NCBI GenBank assembly: GCA_965644295.1
Contig: CBFFRP010000109.1
Location: 83,314 to 147,313 of the forward strand
Source of the DNA: Paraphysomonas bandaiensis
Taxonomy: Eukaryota > Chrysophyceae
DNA length: 64,000 nt
Direction: 5' to 3'
A program made the position numbers and the translations under genes. Shown here piece after piece: positions 53,336-64,000 of this stretch. The number at the start of each line of letters is the position of its first letter. The first letter of the stretch is position 1. The notes under the pieces are model-generated. The model saw only the letters and a list, made by a program, of their open reading frames with translations, had not been told where the DNA came from and did no database searches.

Positions 53336-56300
53336 TTAACCTCTTCGGGGTCGCTTCTTCTGCTGCTCCTCAACTCTGGTTGACACACTTCTCTTAACCC
53401 CGGTAATAGTTTTCTCATGACGACTGAAAAGTTTCGTTGACAATGCCTTCGTGAAAATATCAGCCGCCATATCATCCGTCGACACATGAATCAACTTTGC
53501 CGTAGGAAATTTTCCATTTACATGCTCTCTCACCCAGTGATACTTGATGTCTATATGCTTCGACCTCTTATGATACACAGGATTCTCGGAGAGATCTTTC
53601 GCACTCTTGCTATCCATAAAGAATGGAGTCGGCTTCGCAACTAAGAGCCCGAGCTCCTTGAACACCCCCGAAGCCACACCAGTTCTTGCATAGCCGCATA
53701 CTCCGCCATATATTCAGATTCCATGCTCGAAGTTGCAACTGTGGTCTGTAGTTTAGACTGCCAGGCCAATGCGCCTGCACATAAGAACACAATGTATCCT
53801 GTTGTCGATCGCCGAGTCAGTCTATCACCAGCCCAATCTGAATCACTGAACACATGTAAGTCGAACTCACTCCCACTGAATCTGATGCCCTCATCAATTG
53901 TTCCACGCAAATATTTCAATAAGTGAATCGCCAGTTTGCACGATGCATATGTCGGACAACTACTAAATCGAGACAATAACCCCACTGCATAAGCCAGATC
54001 AGGTCTAGTATGCATTGCTAGATACAACACTGCTCCAATAATTTGCCGATACGGAAATGAGTCAACCCACTGCTTCTGCTCCTCCGTAAGTTCACGTTCC
54101 TCTGCCAACAGATCCTGAACATTAGTAGGTAGTGGGGCCTCCTTATTCTTACTACTCTTTCCCATAACTGAGCTGAATTTCTTGATAATATTCTTAGCAT
54201 ACTCAGATTGATCTAACATATACCAATTTTCTCCTCTGGTTATCCTGATGTTCAGAAATCGCTTACACACTCCCAGATCATGCATCTCGAATGTTTCACA
54301 GAACCTACGCTTTACGCTTTCCAAGTAAGTCAGATCAGCGGATGCAATTATGATATCATCAACATATATCAATAATAAATGCAGTTTTCCGTTACTCCAT
54401 CGCATATACAAACACGTATCCAAAATACACGGAGTAAAATGCAATGATTTAATAAACTTGTCAATATGTTTATTCCACTGTCGCGGTGAAGATCGCAGTC
54501 CATACAATGCCTTGATTAGTTGAAAACACCATCCAGCTAGTAATTCCTCATCTGGTGGAGGTGCCATATACACGTCATCCTCCAGATCTGCATAGCAAAA
54601 TGCGGATGATACATCTAATTGATGCACATGCATCTGTAACATAAACGCAATCGCTAACACTAGTCTAATGGTTATACCCTTAACCACTGGAGCGAAAGTG
54701 GACGGCTCCTCCTCCTTCTTCTCTTGGAGATTTCCTAATGCCACTAGCCGAGCCTTGTACTTTACTATATTCCCTAGTATGTCTCGCTTCACCGTATGCA
54801 CATATTTCGCTCTAACTAATTTCACTCCGCTTGGAATTTTCACGATCTTCAAGACACGTCTTTTCAGCAATGATGTCTTCTCCACCATTCGAGCTTTTCT
54901 CCATTGTTGATACTGTGGAGATCTCTCTGCCTCGGCATATGAATTTGGTATCTTGATATCTTCTGTCTCTGCATGGTTAAGATCAATATTATGCGCATCC
55001 GGTACTTCAACCATATTAATCTCTCCTAAAACTGACGCGTTTGCCAGTCTCCGCTGCAGCCGTTTGCGTCGGACCCGACCATCACCATCTAGTTCAATCG
55101 GTCGACGAGGTATATAAGAACCCATACCTTGCTCATCCTGAGCACGCACATCGTGCGTTGTGGGAGGAGCCCCGCTCACAACCCCAGACTCATAGTCTTC
55201 AGAGGTCTGCAACCTCACAGCTGTCTCCTGACAGGTTGGGTCAGGACTCTCCTGTAACCCTCCAGGTCTTCCCTGGTCCAGCACCCTGGCTGGCATAGTA
55301 CTCAGGGCGTCCCCCTTTCCTATATATCCGGTATTCCCGGGAGTTTCTGCAGTCATTCGCACTACGTCCTCGACGTGAATCGGCACCCGGTGCTCGATAT
55401 GCTTCCGACCTGCAGTTACCAGAGATCGATAGGCTACTATTACCCCCTTTCGTTCTACTACTCTCGTGGTCTTGTAGAGAAGACCATCCTCATCATCAAT
55501 ATGATATGTACCTTCTAAGCCCGCATAGTCAGACACAATTTTCGGTCTCTCGGCCTCCTTCACTCGAAGAGCATCTATCTCAGCGAAATAGCTCTCCGAG
55601 CGTGACGGTATGGACTCATCAGTTAATACCTTTTCATCTGAATATCCTATCAGATATCCGATAAGGGCCTTGTCGTCCCAGTCTTTCCGTCGATCCGCCT
55701 TTGTAGTGAGGACATACGCACGACACCCCCATACTCTGAGATATTTCAGGTTGGGAGCCTCACCAGTCAAAAATTCAAGAGGGGACATATACCCCTTCGC
55801 TGTCTTTGTAGGCAATCGAATTAATATGTACCTGGCTGCCATGTAGGCATCTAGCCAAAACTGTGAAGGCAATCCTGACTGAATCAGCATCGCTAATGTC
55901 ATCTCACCACAGGTCCTGAATTTCCGCTCCTCAATCGCGTTCATCTCAGGAGAGTCCGTAGAGCTCCACGTATGTTGATAGCAACCCTGTGACCTAAGAT
56001 ATTGTCGCAGCTCATCACATATTAGCTCCCCTGCTCCATCTGCATGGTAATGATGCATTTCTAATTTGTACCTTTTCACATCTCCTTCAAAAATCTTCTT
56101 GAAAACCTGCAGTACCGATGACCCAGTCCTATGAACAAGCCCTTCCGACCAGAACATCCGACTGGCATGGTGTGTTAGTTTGAGCACATATATTTCCCCT
56201 CCTCGAGCTGGACAATTTAAGTATACTGCTATATCGGCCGAGAAATTTGGACGAACGGAGTCCTCATCCTTTGTCCGAAAACTTACTCTGGTGATCTTCG

Positions 56301-57993
56301 CCCTGGCGCATACATCACATAGACACTGTTCTTTGGAAACACGTTTCGAGAGATGTTTTCGTTTCAGTCCAGTCCCAATAATTAGCATTCTTTTGTGGGC
56401 TTCTACCAACGCATGCTTGTTAAAATGACCCGCTCTCCTATGTAACAGCTCCAGTTCATCCTCACCCGTACGGTCACTGAGATTTACTTCTGAATCACTG
56501 GATGTCGATACGTCTGGAAGCTCCAATAACTGCTGTGTTGGCACAGCAGTCATTCCATTCTTCATAGGTCCCTCCAACACCAGCTCATCCGTATTTCTGT
56601 CATATATCTGTATACCATACCATACAGTAAATCGATATCCCATATCGTTCAACTTCCGTCCAGAACAAAGACACCGATTTATCTGACTTGATACCTCAAT
56701 GTTCTTCCATGCTCCACGGGAACCTACACTCGTGACGCATATCTCTGACCCTTTTTTCGAACCATTAATAACCTTTGATGTGTGCATATGACTATCAAGT
56801 ATATTCACATCATTTATCAAAAACATTGATGACGAACAACAGGTATCAATGTATGTATAGTGAATATCCTCATGCACACTACTGCATATATTCGTCTCAT
56901 ACACATTACATGACAAGTGATACTCTTCCTGTTGCTCGATCATATTTGCTTCGTCTTCGTCAGACAAATCCGCTGGCTCTCCACGCCTGATGTTTTCAAC
57001 TGTAAGTAGTCTTTTGTCTGGTTTCCTTCCATCTTGAAACCTCACAGCCTTGCTCTTGCTTTGCGAGTACTTCTTTTTCGATGCTGGACAATCGATGGCA
57101 AGATGTTCCTTTGACTTACAATTTCTGCACCCAGTATATTCGGCACTTCCAGGTCGCTGCCCTGTAATCTCTGTATCCTTCTTCATCGGCTTCTTCTTAC
57201 CGTTGTTCTTCTTACGATGATCCCTCTCTCTGCGATATCGTTTCTTACTGTCTATCAGGTTCAGCTCCTCCACTCTTTTACGCTTCTTCTCCAACGCTTC
57301 CTTCCCAGCCATAGTATCATCATAGCCTTCTATCTTACGTGATACAGTTACATAATTAACATCATCATCCATCAAGTATAATCCAACTCTCAGTTGAGCA
57401 TACTCTTCATTGAGCAAGCCTTCTCGTAGTCGACTTGTTTTTGATACCTCCGAGATATCCTGCTGCTGCTCCTGTAGTTCCTTCAGCAGTAGTTCGAACC
57501 GTAGTACGTAGTCCTTCGCCGTCTCCTCCGGACGCATACGGAAAGAACCATATTGAGTTAAGAGGTCACTGATCCTATTTTGCTTCCCTCCAGCAAAACA
57601 CTTCTTCAACTCATCAATCATTACATGTGTTTTGAACCTGTTTACACCACTCCCTTCTGCCTTGAACGCTTTGTGGGTAAGATGGAATTTACGCAGCGCT
57701 TTCGGGGAATGCTGCACCGCATCCCTGCAGTAAGAATAAGCTATGGCGTTCGCCTTCCAATACCTCTTCACAGCCTGTCTGTACGCCTTCTCCTCCATCA
57801 ACGTAAGTGGCTGCTCCCCGAAGTCGCTCTCCTTAGGTGGCAGTTCCACCGCTACCTCGCTTTGTTCCTTCCTCATAAGGAATGTCTCGAAGTCCTCAAT
57901 CCATTGTTCAACGTTAGTCTCGTTGAACTGAGGAACTACTCCTCTATCCTCCTTCTCTCCTCCTCGCTCGCTACCATGTTGGGAAATGCTCAT
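53336..57993 (-). CDS. Copia element 2 Gag-Pol polyprotein, frameshifted in RNase H
   Basis: Main frame 57993-53641 (1,450 residues), continued in another frame at 53677-53336. Gag has one CCHC knuckle (CRNCKSKEHLAIDC). The protease site reads YIDTCCSSS near residue 383. Integrase: LLHRRAGHFNKHALVEAH...CDVCARAK zinc region, then ADIAVY, HADGAGE and EERKFR. Reverse transcriptase: QLDVSSAFCYAD and YVDD. RNase H: SDSDWAGD, ESEY, then after the break DSKSAKDLSENPVYHKRSKHIDIKYH. The break falls at a G5 run (plus strand C5, 53665-53669); the matching site in element 1 has G6, so one base appears lost. The start ATG at 57993 lies inside the LTR, and translation runs through the primer-binding site. 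Confidence 0.93.
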
Positions 57994-58269
57994 TTTACTT
58001 AGATCAAAGAGAGATTAAGTTGTTAGACTAGATAGATTTATTAATATCGTTTACACAAATTGTGTTAAACAACACAAGCTCGTTTTGTGCCATGCATAAA
58101 TCACTACTTCTGTAGACCTTTCGCTACTAAACATATCTTGAAAGAGCAAACTATTTCAGTTTTCTCAATATCATAACAGCATCTACACATCACCATACTT
58201 CACTGTATTCTCGTACATTGTCTTCAAGTACCACATTGAATATACTAGGATACAGTCCATATTCTAATA
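57977..58269 (-). repeat. 5' LTR of copia element 2
   Basis: Identical by eye to 52870-53162. Its inner end encodes the first residues of Gag (MSISQ), 17 bases before the junction with the primer-binding site. Confidence 0.9.
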
Positions 58270-58274
58270 TTATA

Positions 58275-58549
58275 GACTTATGGACTGGTGCAAGTACTCA
58301 TTTATTGATGTATGTAGTATGAAGTGCATTCGTTTACTTCTTATTTATTAGGCTTTACTAAATGTGGTCTTTATTCATATTATATTTAAGAAAATGATGT
58401 ATTAGACGGGAAATCTGAAATATGTTAGTGGTGTACACAGTCAGTTTTTCACTTAGGTAGTGGATATGGATACTACTGCTAAGTATATATATAGTACATA
58501 TTATTATACCCACAAAATATATATTACATAACCAATATAATACAAATGT
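58275..58549. other. Intergenic, no feature seen
   Basis: AT-rich 3' flank of the RCC1-repeat gene; nothing recognised. Confidence 0.45.
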
Positions 58550-59770
58550 TTATGATCGTATTAGAATCACAAGACCCGCTCCACATGCATCCATACCAAC
58601 AACATTTTTGCAGTCAAGAAGGCAAACTGATCCGGGACCGTCATTCGCGCTCGTTGGCTCATCCATACTGGGCTTTACATTGGATTCATTAACACCAGAT
58701 AAGGCACCGCTGCACAACAGCCAACATATCATATCAATAGGACAGAGAGCAAAGCATACTTACATCACGTACACTCTTTCAGAGTTCGTCCTCAAAGCAG
58801 TAAACCCAGAACCACAAGTTACTTGTATCACCTCATCGTCCTCACTCATCACCTCGTCGAGTTGATTTATTCGGCGCGGTGTATCTTCCATTTCCTCCTT
58901 CCAACTGCCTAGCTGACCTGATTGTCCCCATCCCCAGGAGTATACGTCAGGAGAGCCCTTCGCAATCGCCACAGTGTGCCAGACACCACATCCGCAGAAC
59001 TGCACTCCCTCTGATGTTCCATCTTGTCGCAGTTGTCCGACACCCTCAAGTGCTTCTACTAAAGTAGGGGTGAGGCGATCTGATGATTCCGCAGCTGTGG
59101 CGGTATGATCTCCAAGACCCAATCTTCCATAAGCACCACAACCAAATGTATATAGCCTTCCAGAACTGGTTACAACAGCCGAATGCAGCGCTCCCGCAGA
59201 TACACATACAACTTTTTCTTCAATTAATGCTTGGTCACGGGAATAGAGTACAGGTACTCTTTCTGGAGTGTCAAGCCAATCGGGTCGCATTCCAACACCA
59301 AGCTGCCCACTTTCGCCTCGTCCACAAGAAAACAATGACTGACAGCAGCTAACCAAAAGAACATGAGCAGATCCCACAGCAACCTGACTAATTCCAACAC
59401 GAATACAGAGTTGTTTCAACAATGGTAATTGCATAGCTCCATCGGGTAAAGATGGATTGATAGTATTCAACCCGATCGTATACACACTCATCTCATCACC
59501 ACAGAATGCAATCACATGCGAACCAGCAGCAACAGATGCATTGCACTGATTATCATGAATGGGTAATGGTTGCATACATTGGATGCAATCCCTTAACCAT
59601 AACTCGTTAAATCTGTTTTGTAATACATGCAATGATGTGTTGCTATAGAGGACAACGTCTTCTTCAGTTATATGCACTGATACTGCACTAGCATCGCACT
59701 TTAGTGCATCTACAGACCTCTCTCTGCATTCTATAGACTGTGTTTTCCAGCCGAATACTTGTACTTGCAT
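58550..59770 (-). CDS. RCC1-repeat protein (beta-propeller)
   Basis: Two exons, 59770-58764 and 58709-58550, with a 54-nt intron; 388 residues, the length of a single seven-bladed RCC1 propeller. Repeat signatures: LFSCGRGESGQLGVG, GALHSAVVTSSGRLYTFGCGAYGRLGLGDH, CGCGVWHTVAIAKGSPDVYSWGWGQSGQLG, CGSGFTALRTNSERVYVIGAL, and CGAGLVILI at the end. The N-terminal blades are degenerate. Proteins of this size include RCC1 itself and SERGEF-like factors; nothing here identifies a Ran exchange activity. A scrap of a related gene lies at 47.65 kb. It is divergent to the VPS39-like gene. Confidence 0.85.
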
Positions 59771-60164
59771 GGCATTATTGAGAACAGATAGTATAGGGGA
59801 GTGTTAATGGGAGTGGCAATGGTGCAGTGCAGTTGACTGTTGCTTGTGTGCTGTTGCTTGTACTTGTGTGCTGATGTCCTGGTGTACCTATGGACCATTA
59901 AGTGTGCTGTACCCTGTTCCTCGTCGTACCTGTAAATGGTATACCAGTACCTGCTGTATATACATCGTATGTACACATGTACCTGTATATTGTGTACCTG
60001 TACAGTCGTACCTATATCGTATATCTGTACCTATATATTGTACACCTGTACGCTTGTCCCCATATATATACAGCAGTGCAGCATACACAGCAGTGTGCTG
60101 AGGGTTTGGTATGTATGTCTATCTTGTCGAGCATATCACACTCCCAGCTCACAATACCACCACC
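59771..60164. promoter_or_regulatory. Divergent intergenic region with degenerate GTACCTGTA repeats
   Basis: 394 bp between start codons. From about 59925 to 60060 the words GTACCTGTA, TGTACCTAT and TGTACACC recur roughly a dozen times; being partly palindromic (GTAC), the array looks alike on both strands. It must contain both promoters. Confidence 0.5.
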
Positions 60165-63100
60165 ATGAGAGAAATATACCGCAAGAGTCCACTACAAGGC
60201 TTCCAATCCACTAAAGTGAATATGCTTGATCCCCTCATACATATCTTACCCCTCTATTTCTATCAGGTGGAGAGTATAGCCTCAACAAGTGATGGAAGGA
60301 AACTATTCACAGGATGCTCTGATGGAACGATTGCATACTATGAATGTACACGTAATGGATCATCATCGAATGGTAATACATCTGTAGTCATTGTATACAT
60401 GATTTATGTATATTCTATATGATATTATGATGCAGCTTACTATGACTGTCATATGGTTGAGTTAATATCAAGATCCACACGTGAGAAGAAGCCAATTACT
60501 AGTTTAAAGGTTGTTGAGGTATGTCAGATCCTGTTTGTTTATGAAAGAAGTTAGATTACTGTATCAGGCCTGGAACGTGATGATTGGTATATGTGATTCA
60601 TACGTGGTCGCAATCGATCTGCACTCATACACTGCTCTAAACCAAATGCCTGAAACAAAAGGCACAAATCTGTATTGCATTAACGAGAGAACATCGTTAC
60701 TGTGCGTGGGTCAGAAGCACAAAATTAAGGTATTCTCCTGGCAGGGGGGAATGGGCGGTGGTTTTGTATTAAAAAAGGAGTTATCTTTTTCTGAGAGTCC
60801 GAGGTTACTGATGTGTACAGGAGGTGGCGGGGGATGTATAATCGCAGGATTTAAAAAGCATTACGATACCATAGACGCTCATTCGTACGCCAACACCAAA
60901 CTTCTCGACTTTGACCGTGAACACAAATTGGTATCCGTAGAAGTACCAGTTACTGCCACACGTCCAATGCCAAGTGTTATTCTGTCGGTGGGACAGCAGG
61001 GGAGTTTAGTTGATGTGTTCGGTGGTAATGGCGTTTCTCTCGAGGAGCGTATCGAGTGGGCGAGTCCACCTATGGCCGCTCATGTTTCGGTTCCTTTTAT
61101 TATATCAATGCTCCAAGATGCGATTGAGATACACGATATTGGTAGTCTTTCCTCCCTGCAGCGTATTCGGTTCCCAGCACCCGGTGCGCCAATCTCAATG
61201 AGTGCCATCGACTCATTTGCTGGAGGGGGTGGAAGCACATCAGCAGTCCTAGTAGCCAGTTCAGATGCTGTGCAAGTGTTGAGCATGGTCCCTTTGTCTC
61301 TCCAGGTAGGTGCGGCCGCTATCAGTCCGCTGATTAATAATATATTGCGTGGGACAGGTAATGCGACTTGTTGAAGAAGGTGCTTTCGAGGATGCTCTCA
61401 ATATTTGCTCGTCTTGTCGTGCTCACGGTGGTGGTGGATCTTCTCAATTGGCAGATATTGACGTGCGCAATATTCACGAGAAGTTTGGATCGGTTCTGTA
61501 CCGTCATGGTGACTTTGACGGAGCAGTTGTCAACTACTTAGCCGCGAACAGTGATATGGTTGAAGTTCTCCTTCTCTTCCCTGATTTTGTCCCACAGCAG
61601 CTGATAGCTGCAATGTTTCCCCAGGGCACACCATCCTATGTTTTAGGAGGAGTCGCTGTCCCATCTCCGCAGAGTCATACTAGACTGACAGGGGCTATAT
61701 TGAACCGAGCATCAGCGGCTGTAGTTCAGTATTGCGAGAAAATGAGACCTAAGGTGCGTATCGTTGCATCAGGACATGGACATCAAATGTACAACTGCTC
61801 ATCTATATATGTGTTCTTTGTTTATAGATTACTGAAGAAGCAAATAAAGCCGAAGGTCGACGGCCCATCTCCGCCATGGGTTCTTATGATCACTCACGAT
61901 TAGGGGTAAGTACATGTCTATCAACAGTGTAGACGATTCGATTAATTACTGCCTTTTTTGTGGCTCTAGACTTCCTTTGCTACCGCTGGTGATAATTCAG
62001 ACTCGCCTTCTGAGGACCCTGTCAAGAGATCAGTTCTACTCGACACTGTATTGGTGAATGCCCTGGTGTCGTCGTCTTCGATTAGGTGTGTGTAACTCGC
62101 CCATCGTTGCAGTCAGCTTCTAAAGATGTGTTCTATTATAGTGCATCCCGACGAAACTCTGTTATAGAAGTCCTTTCTGGAAGCAATAGGTGCCATATTG
62201 AGTCATGCGCGGTTTTACTTGCTTCCCAGGGAAACTCATTTACAGGTGAATTTCTTGATCCTGAATAATCAGCAATATTTGTGACGCTTGCGCGTATTGT
62301 AGAAGCACTATTGTGGCTGTATCGCTCTCATGGAGAGCACCAGACGTGTACTATCTGCCTTAAATGAAGACCGCTGTGTGGGAAGTGGTACAGCCTGGTC
62401 TAAGAGTTCGTTTTATCAGTGGACGGCTGAATATTTGTGCTGGCTATGGTTTTCAGAAGATACTACTTTGCCGCCTATGGTAATGCCTGCTCTAAAACCA
62501 GTTATTGAGTACGATGCTTGGATGGGACTAGGGGTACTTACGGGTGGTTCCAAGAGGCCCACTACAACAGGTGGTCGGGGGGTGGACTCTAAAGAAGTCG
62601 TCGCGTTCTTGGAGAGTATTAAAAATCCCGGAAATTCCTCTGAAAGTACCAAATCGAACCCTCTCCCACATTCCCGCCTACCTTCCCGTCTACTCCTCCT
62701 GTGCCCCTTCTGAATGGACGATCTCTGGCTGTCACTTATCTAGAGTGGCTGGTGGGGTCAGGATCCGCGTCCACTGATGTACTGGACGAGTATGCGCAGG
62801 TATAATCACAATCCTGAGGGTAATAAATTTGTAATGGCCTCCGCAGTTGCTGATGGAAGGTGTTCCGCTACGAGACACTGTAGACCATTCAAAGAACGAC
62901 CTCACAATTCTTGATTCGGACAGTGATGAGCTGAGGATGTATAAGATATTCCGCACAAAGCTGCAAACGTTCCTTGAATCTTCATTGCCTTATCACCCTG
63001 AGAGGATCATGAAATTTCTTCCACAGGAACTTTTGCATGAGTATGCGTTATTGTTATCCCGCCTTGGAAGCCACGAAGAAGTACTGACGATATATGTGCA

Positions 63101-63727
63101 CCAACTGAGGGAAAGTGAAGCAGCTGAGGCCTATTGTGATAAGATATACAGGTGTGCCGTTCTTTAATATTGTTGTACCGATGTTTAATATGCGAGGGAG
63201 TAGTCAGCAGTTGAAGCGTGAGACAGAAGCCGCAAAGAGGGGAGAGCAGGCTGATATTCAGAATGAAGGCAAAGACGTGTCTGTTGTGCCTCATCAAGGT
63301 TTGTGTATATTTCTTGCACCCCATGCTGTTCAGATGTTTCTGTCACTCAGGTTCAGCTAGCTCTTGCATCACCGCATGCCTACCGAGATGATTCCACCAG
63401 CGTATCATCCTCTTTGACACAATTGGACGCCCTCCGACTAGCTATATCAACCGCTGAAAAGTATTTTGATCGACTGAATCCATGCGATGTGCTTGATATC
63501 CTCCCGTCTTCGGCGCCCCTGACTCTGCTTCAAGAACTTCTTCCAGCAAGTCTATCGAACACCAGAATTCAAAGAAGCGAAATATGCAGGTGATGTACGG
63601 AATTGGACATGCGTACAAAAGCTAAATTTTGTGTGATAGATACTTCATCAATTGTTACGGGTACACAGGTAAACCTCCAGAACGAATGATTCCGAGATTT
63701 AGCTTGCTTGTCAGGAGTGTTGCTTAG
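60165..63727 (+). CDS. VPS39-like HOPS/CORVET tethering subunit (CNH domain)
   Basis: Vps39/Vam6-type proteins link Rab7-type GTPases to endolysosomal fusion. Clear exons: 60165-60215, 60267-60372, 60436-60518, 60568-61305, 61358-61753, 61828-61905, 61970-62065, 62113 onward; later joins (62.25-62.45 and 62.65-62.75 kb) and the 3' end are tentative. The CNH propeller: VESIASTSDGRKLFTGCSDGTIAYY, LCVGQKHKIKVFSWQ, LLDFDREHKLVSVEV, then QDAIEIHDIGSLSSLQRI. The helical region starts VMRLVEEGAFEDALNIC and goes on with YRHGDFDGAVVNYL, LLDTVLVNAL, VTYLEWLVG and the final LNPCDVLDILPSSAPLTLLQELLP. All match Vps39/TGFBRAP1 order. A C-terminal zinc-binding block (CxxC) as in animal VPS39 is not seen; the end lies at either about 63676 or 63727. 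Confidence 0.82.
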
Positions 63728-64000
63728 ATAGTGTTGTGTAAAGCGAATTTGTATAGGTAGGTGGTTCGAAGCATTTTAACTGAAGAATTCCATGCTTCGG
63801 TCTATTTATTGAGTGTGGCGAGCAGTATGATGGTGGCTTTGGAGATAATGAGATCGATAACATAATATGTATACCTTACTTTCCAGTAGCAACGATTAAA
63901 TGTTGAGGACATTGCATGCCATAACTGTAGCAGGCTTCAATATGCTAAGCAGAGTAAAAGTAACTACTGCTTTAATAAAGCTATTATTATAAGTAATCGT
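63728..64000. other. Right-edge flank, no feature seen
   Basis: AT-rich sequence after the VPS39-like gene. If that gene has further exons they would lie here or beyond the window. Confidence 0.4.

Larger units (their letters stand above)
52870..58269 (-). mobile_element. Ty1/copia LTR retrotransposon 2, one frameshift
   Basis: 5,400 bp in minus orientation. LTRs of 293 bp (52870-53162 and 57977-58269) read as identical. A 5-bp duplication (TTATA), a primer-binding site TGGTAGCG just inside the 5' LTR (57976 downward), and a purine tract GAGTGGGAG beside the 3' LTR complete it. It belongs to a different family from element 1 (unrelated LTRs, strongly diverged protein) but has the same primer site and purine tract. 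On the minus strand the LTR starts TA instead of the usual TG. The gag-pol frame is open except for one break near its 3' end. Confidence 0.93.

Noticed and set aside
1-64000. tRNA or rRNA genes, CRISPR arrays, bacterial operon signals
   Set aside because: None seen. The window is intron-containing eukaryotic nuclear DNA, and no cloverleaf-like or rRNA-like stretch stood out; a tRNA scan could still find one I missed.

Overview
This is nuclear DNA of an intron-rich, flagellated unicellular eukaryote. Host genes carry many short GT-AG introns (mostly 40-80 bp). Each gene whose splicing I could fully resolve gives one continuous reading frame of a length usual for its family, using the standard genetic code. 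Kinesin-2 (intraflagellar transport), a FAM184-type coiled-coil protein, Arp2/3 subunit ARPC1, a TEY MAP kinase and a VPS39-type tethering subunit point to a motile protist with an endolysosomal system. I cannot fix the lineage from sequence alone; an intron-rich metamonad or other free-living heterotrophic flagellate would fit.

Layout: the 3' end of an EHD-type membrane-remodelling ATPase (2-487, +); a complete Ty1/copia element with identical LTRs (964-6432, +); a large multi-exon gene of unknown function (7428-15411, -); kinesin-2 (16017-19604, +); a repeat zone with a hAT-type MITE; a predicted pseudokinase (21514-23063, -); a coiled-coil protein (23565-25255, +); a Ty3/gypsy-like element (27903-33554, +); nested SINE-like repeats (34758-35860); an EF-hand protein (36418-38235, -); ARPC1 (38824-40241, +); a DUF2470-like membrane protein (40915-41640, -); an ABHD1/3-type hydrolase (43487-44961, -); a MAP kinase (45445-46909, +); an RCC1-repeat pseudogene scrap (about 47650-47766); a FAM184-like protein (48361-51677, +); a second copia element (52870-58269, -); an RCC1-repeat protein (58550-59770, -); and a VPS39-like protein (60165 to about 63727, +).

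Ten of the host genes form five head-to-head pairs separated by about 0.4-0.6 kb, so shared bidirectional promoters are likely. Mobile DNA sits between these pairs and makes up roughly a third of the window.

The most unusual signals are in the retroelements. In the gypsy-like element, gag and pol lie in the same frame and are separated by one TGA in the known readthrough context TGA-CTAG. Its reverse transcriptase has FDNM where YxDD is expected, and its Gag has a CCCH zinc finger. Both copia elements start Gag inside the LTR and translate through the primer-binding site, and both have Asp-Ser/Thr-Cys at the protease active site. Among host genes, the pseudokinase lacking HRD and DFG aspartates, the EHD protein ending in a membrane anchor, and several 11-20 nt microexons stand out.
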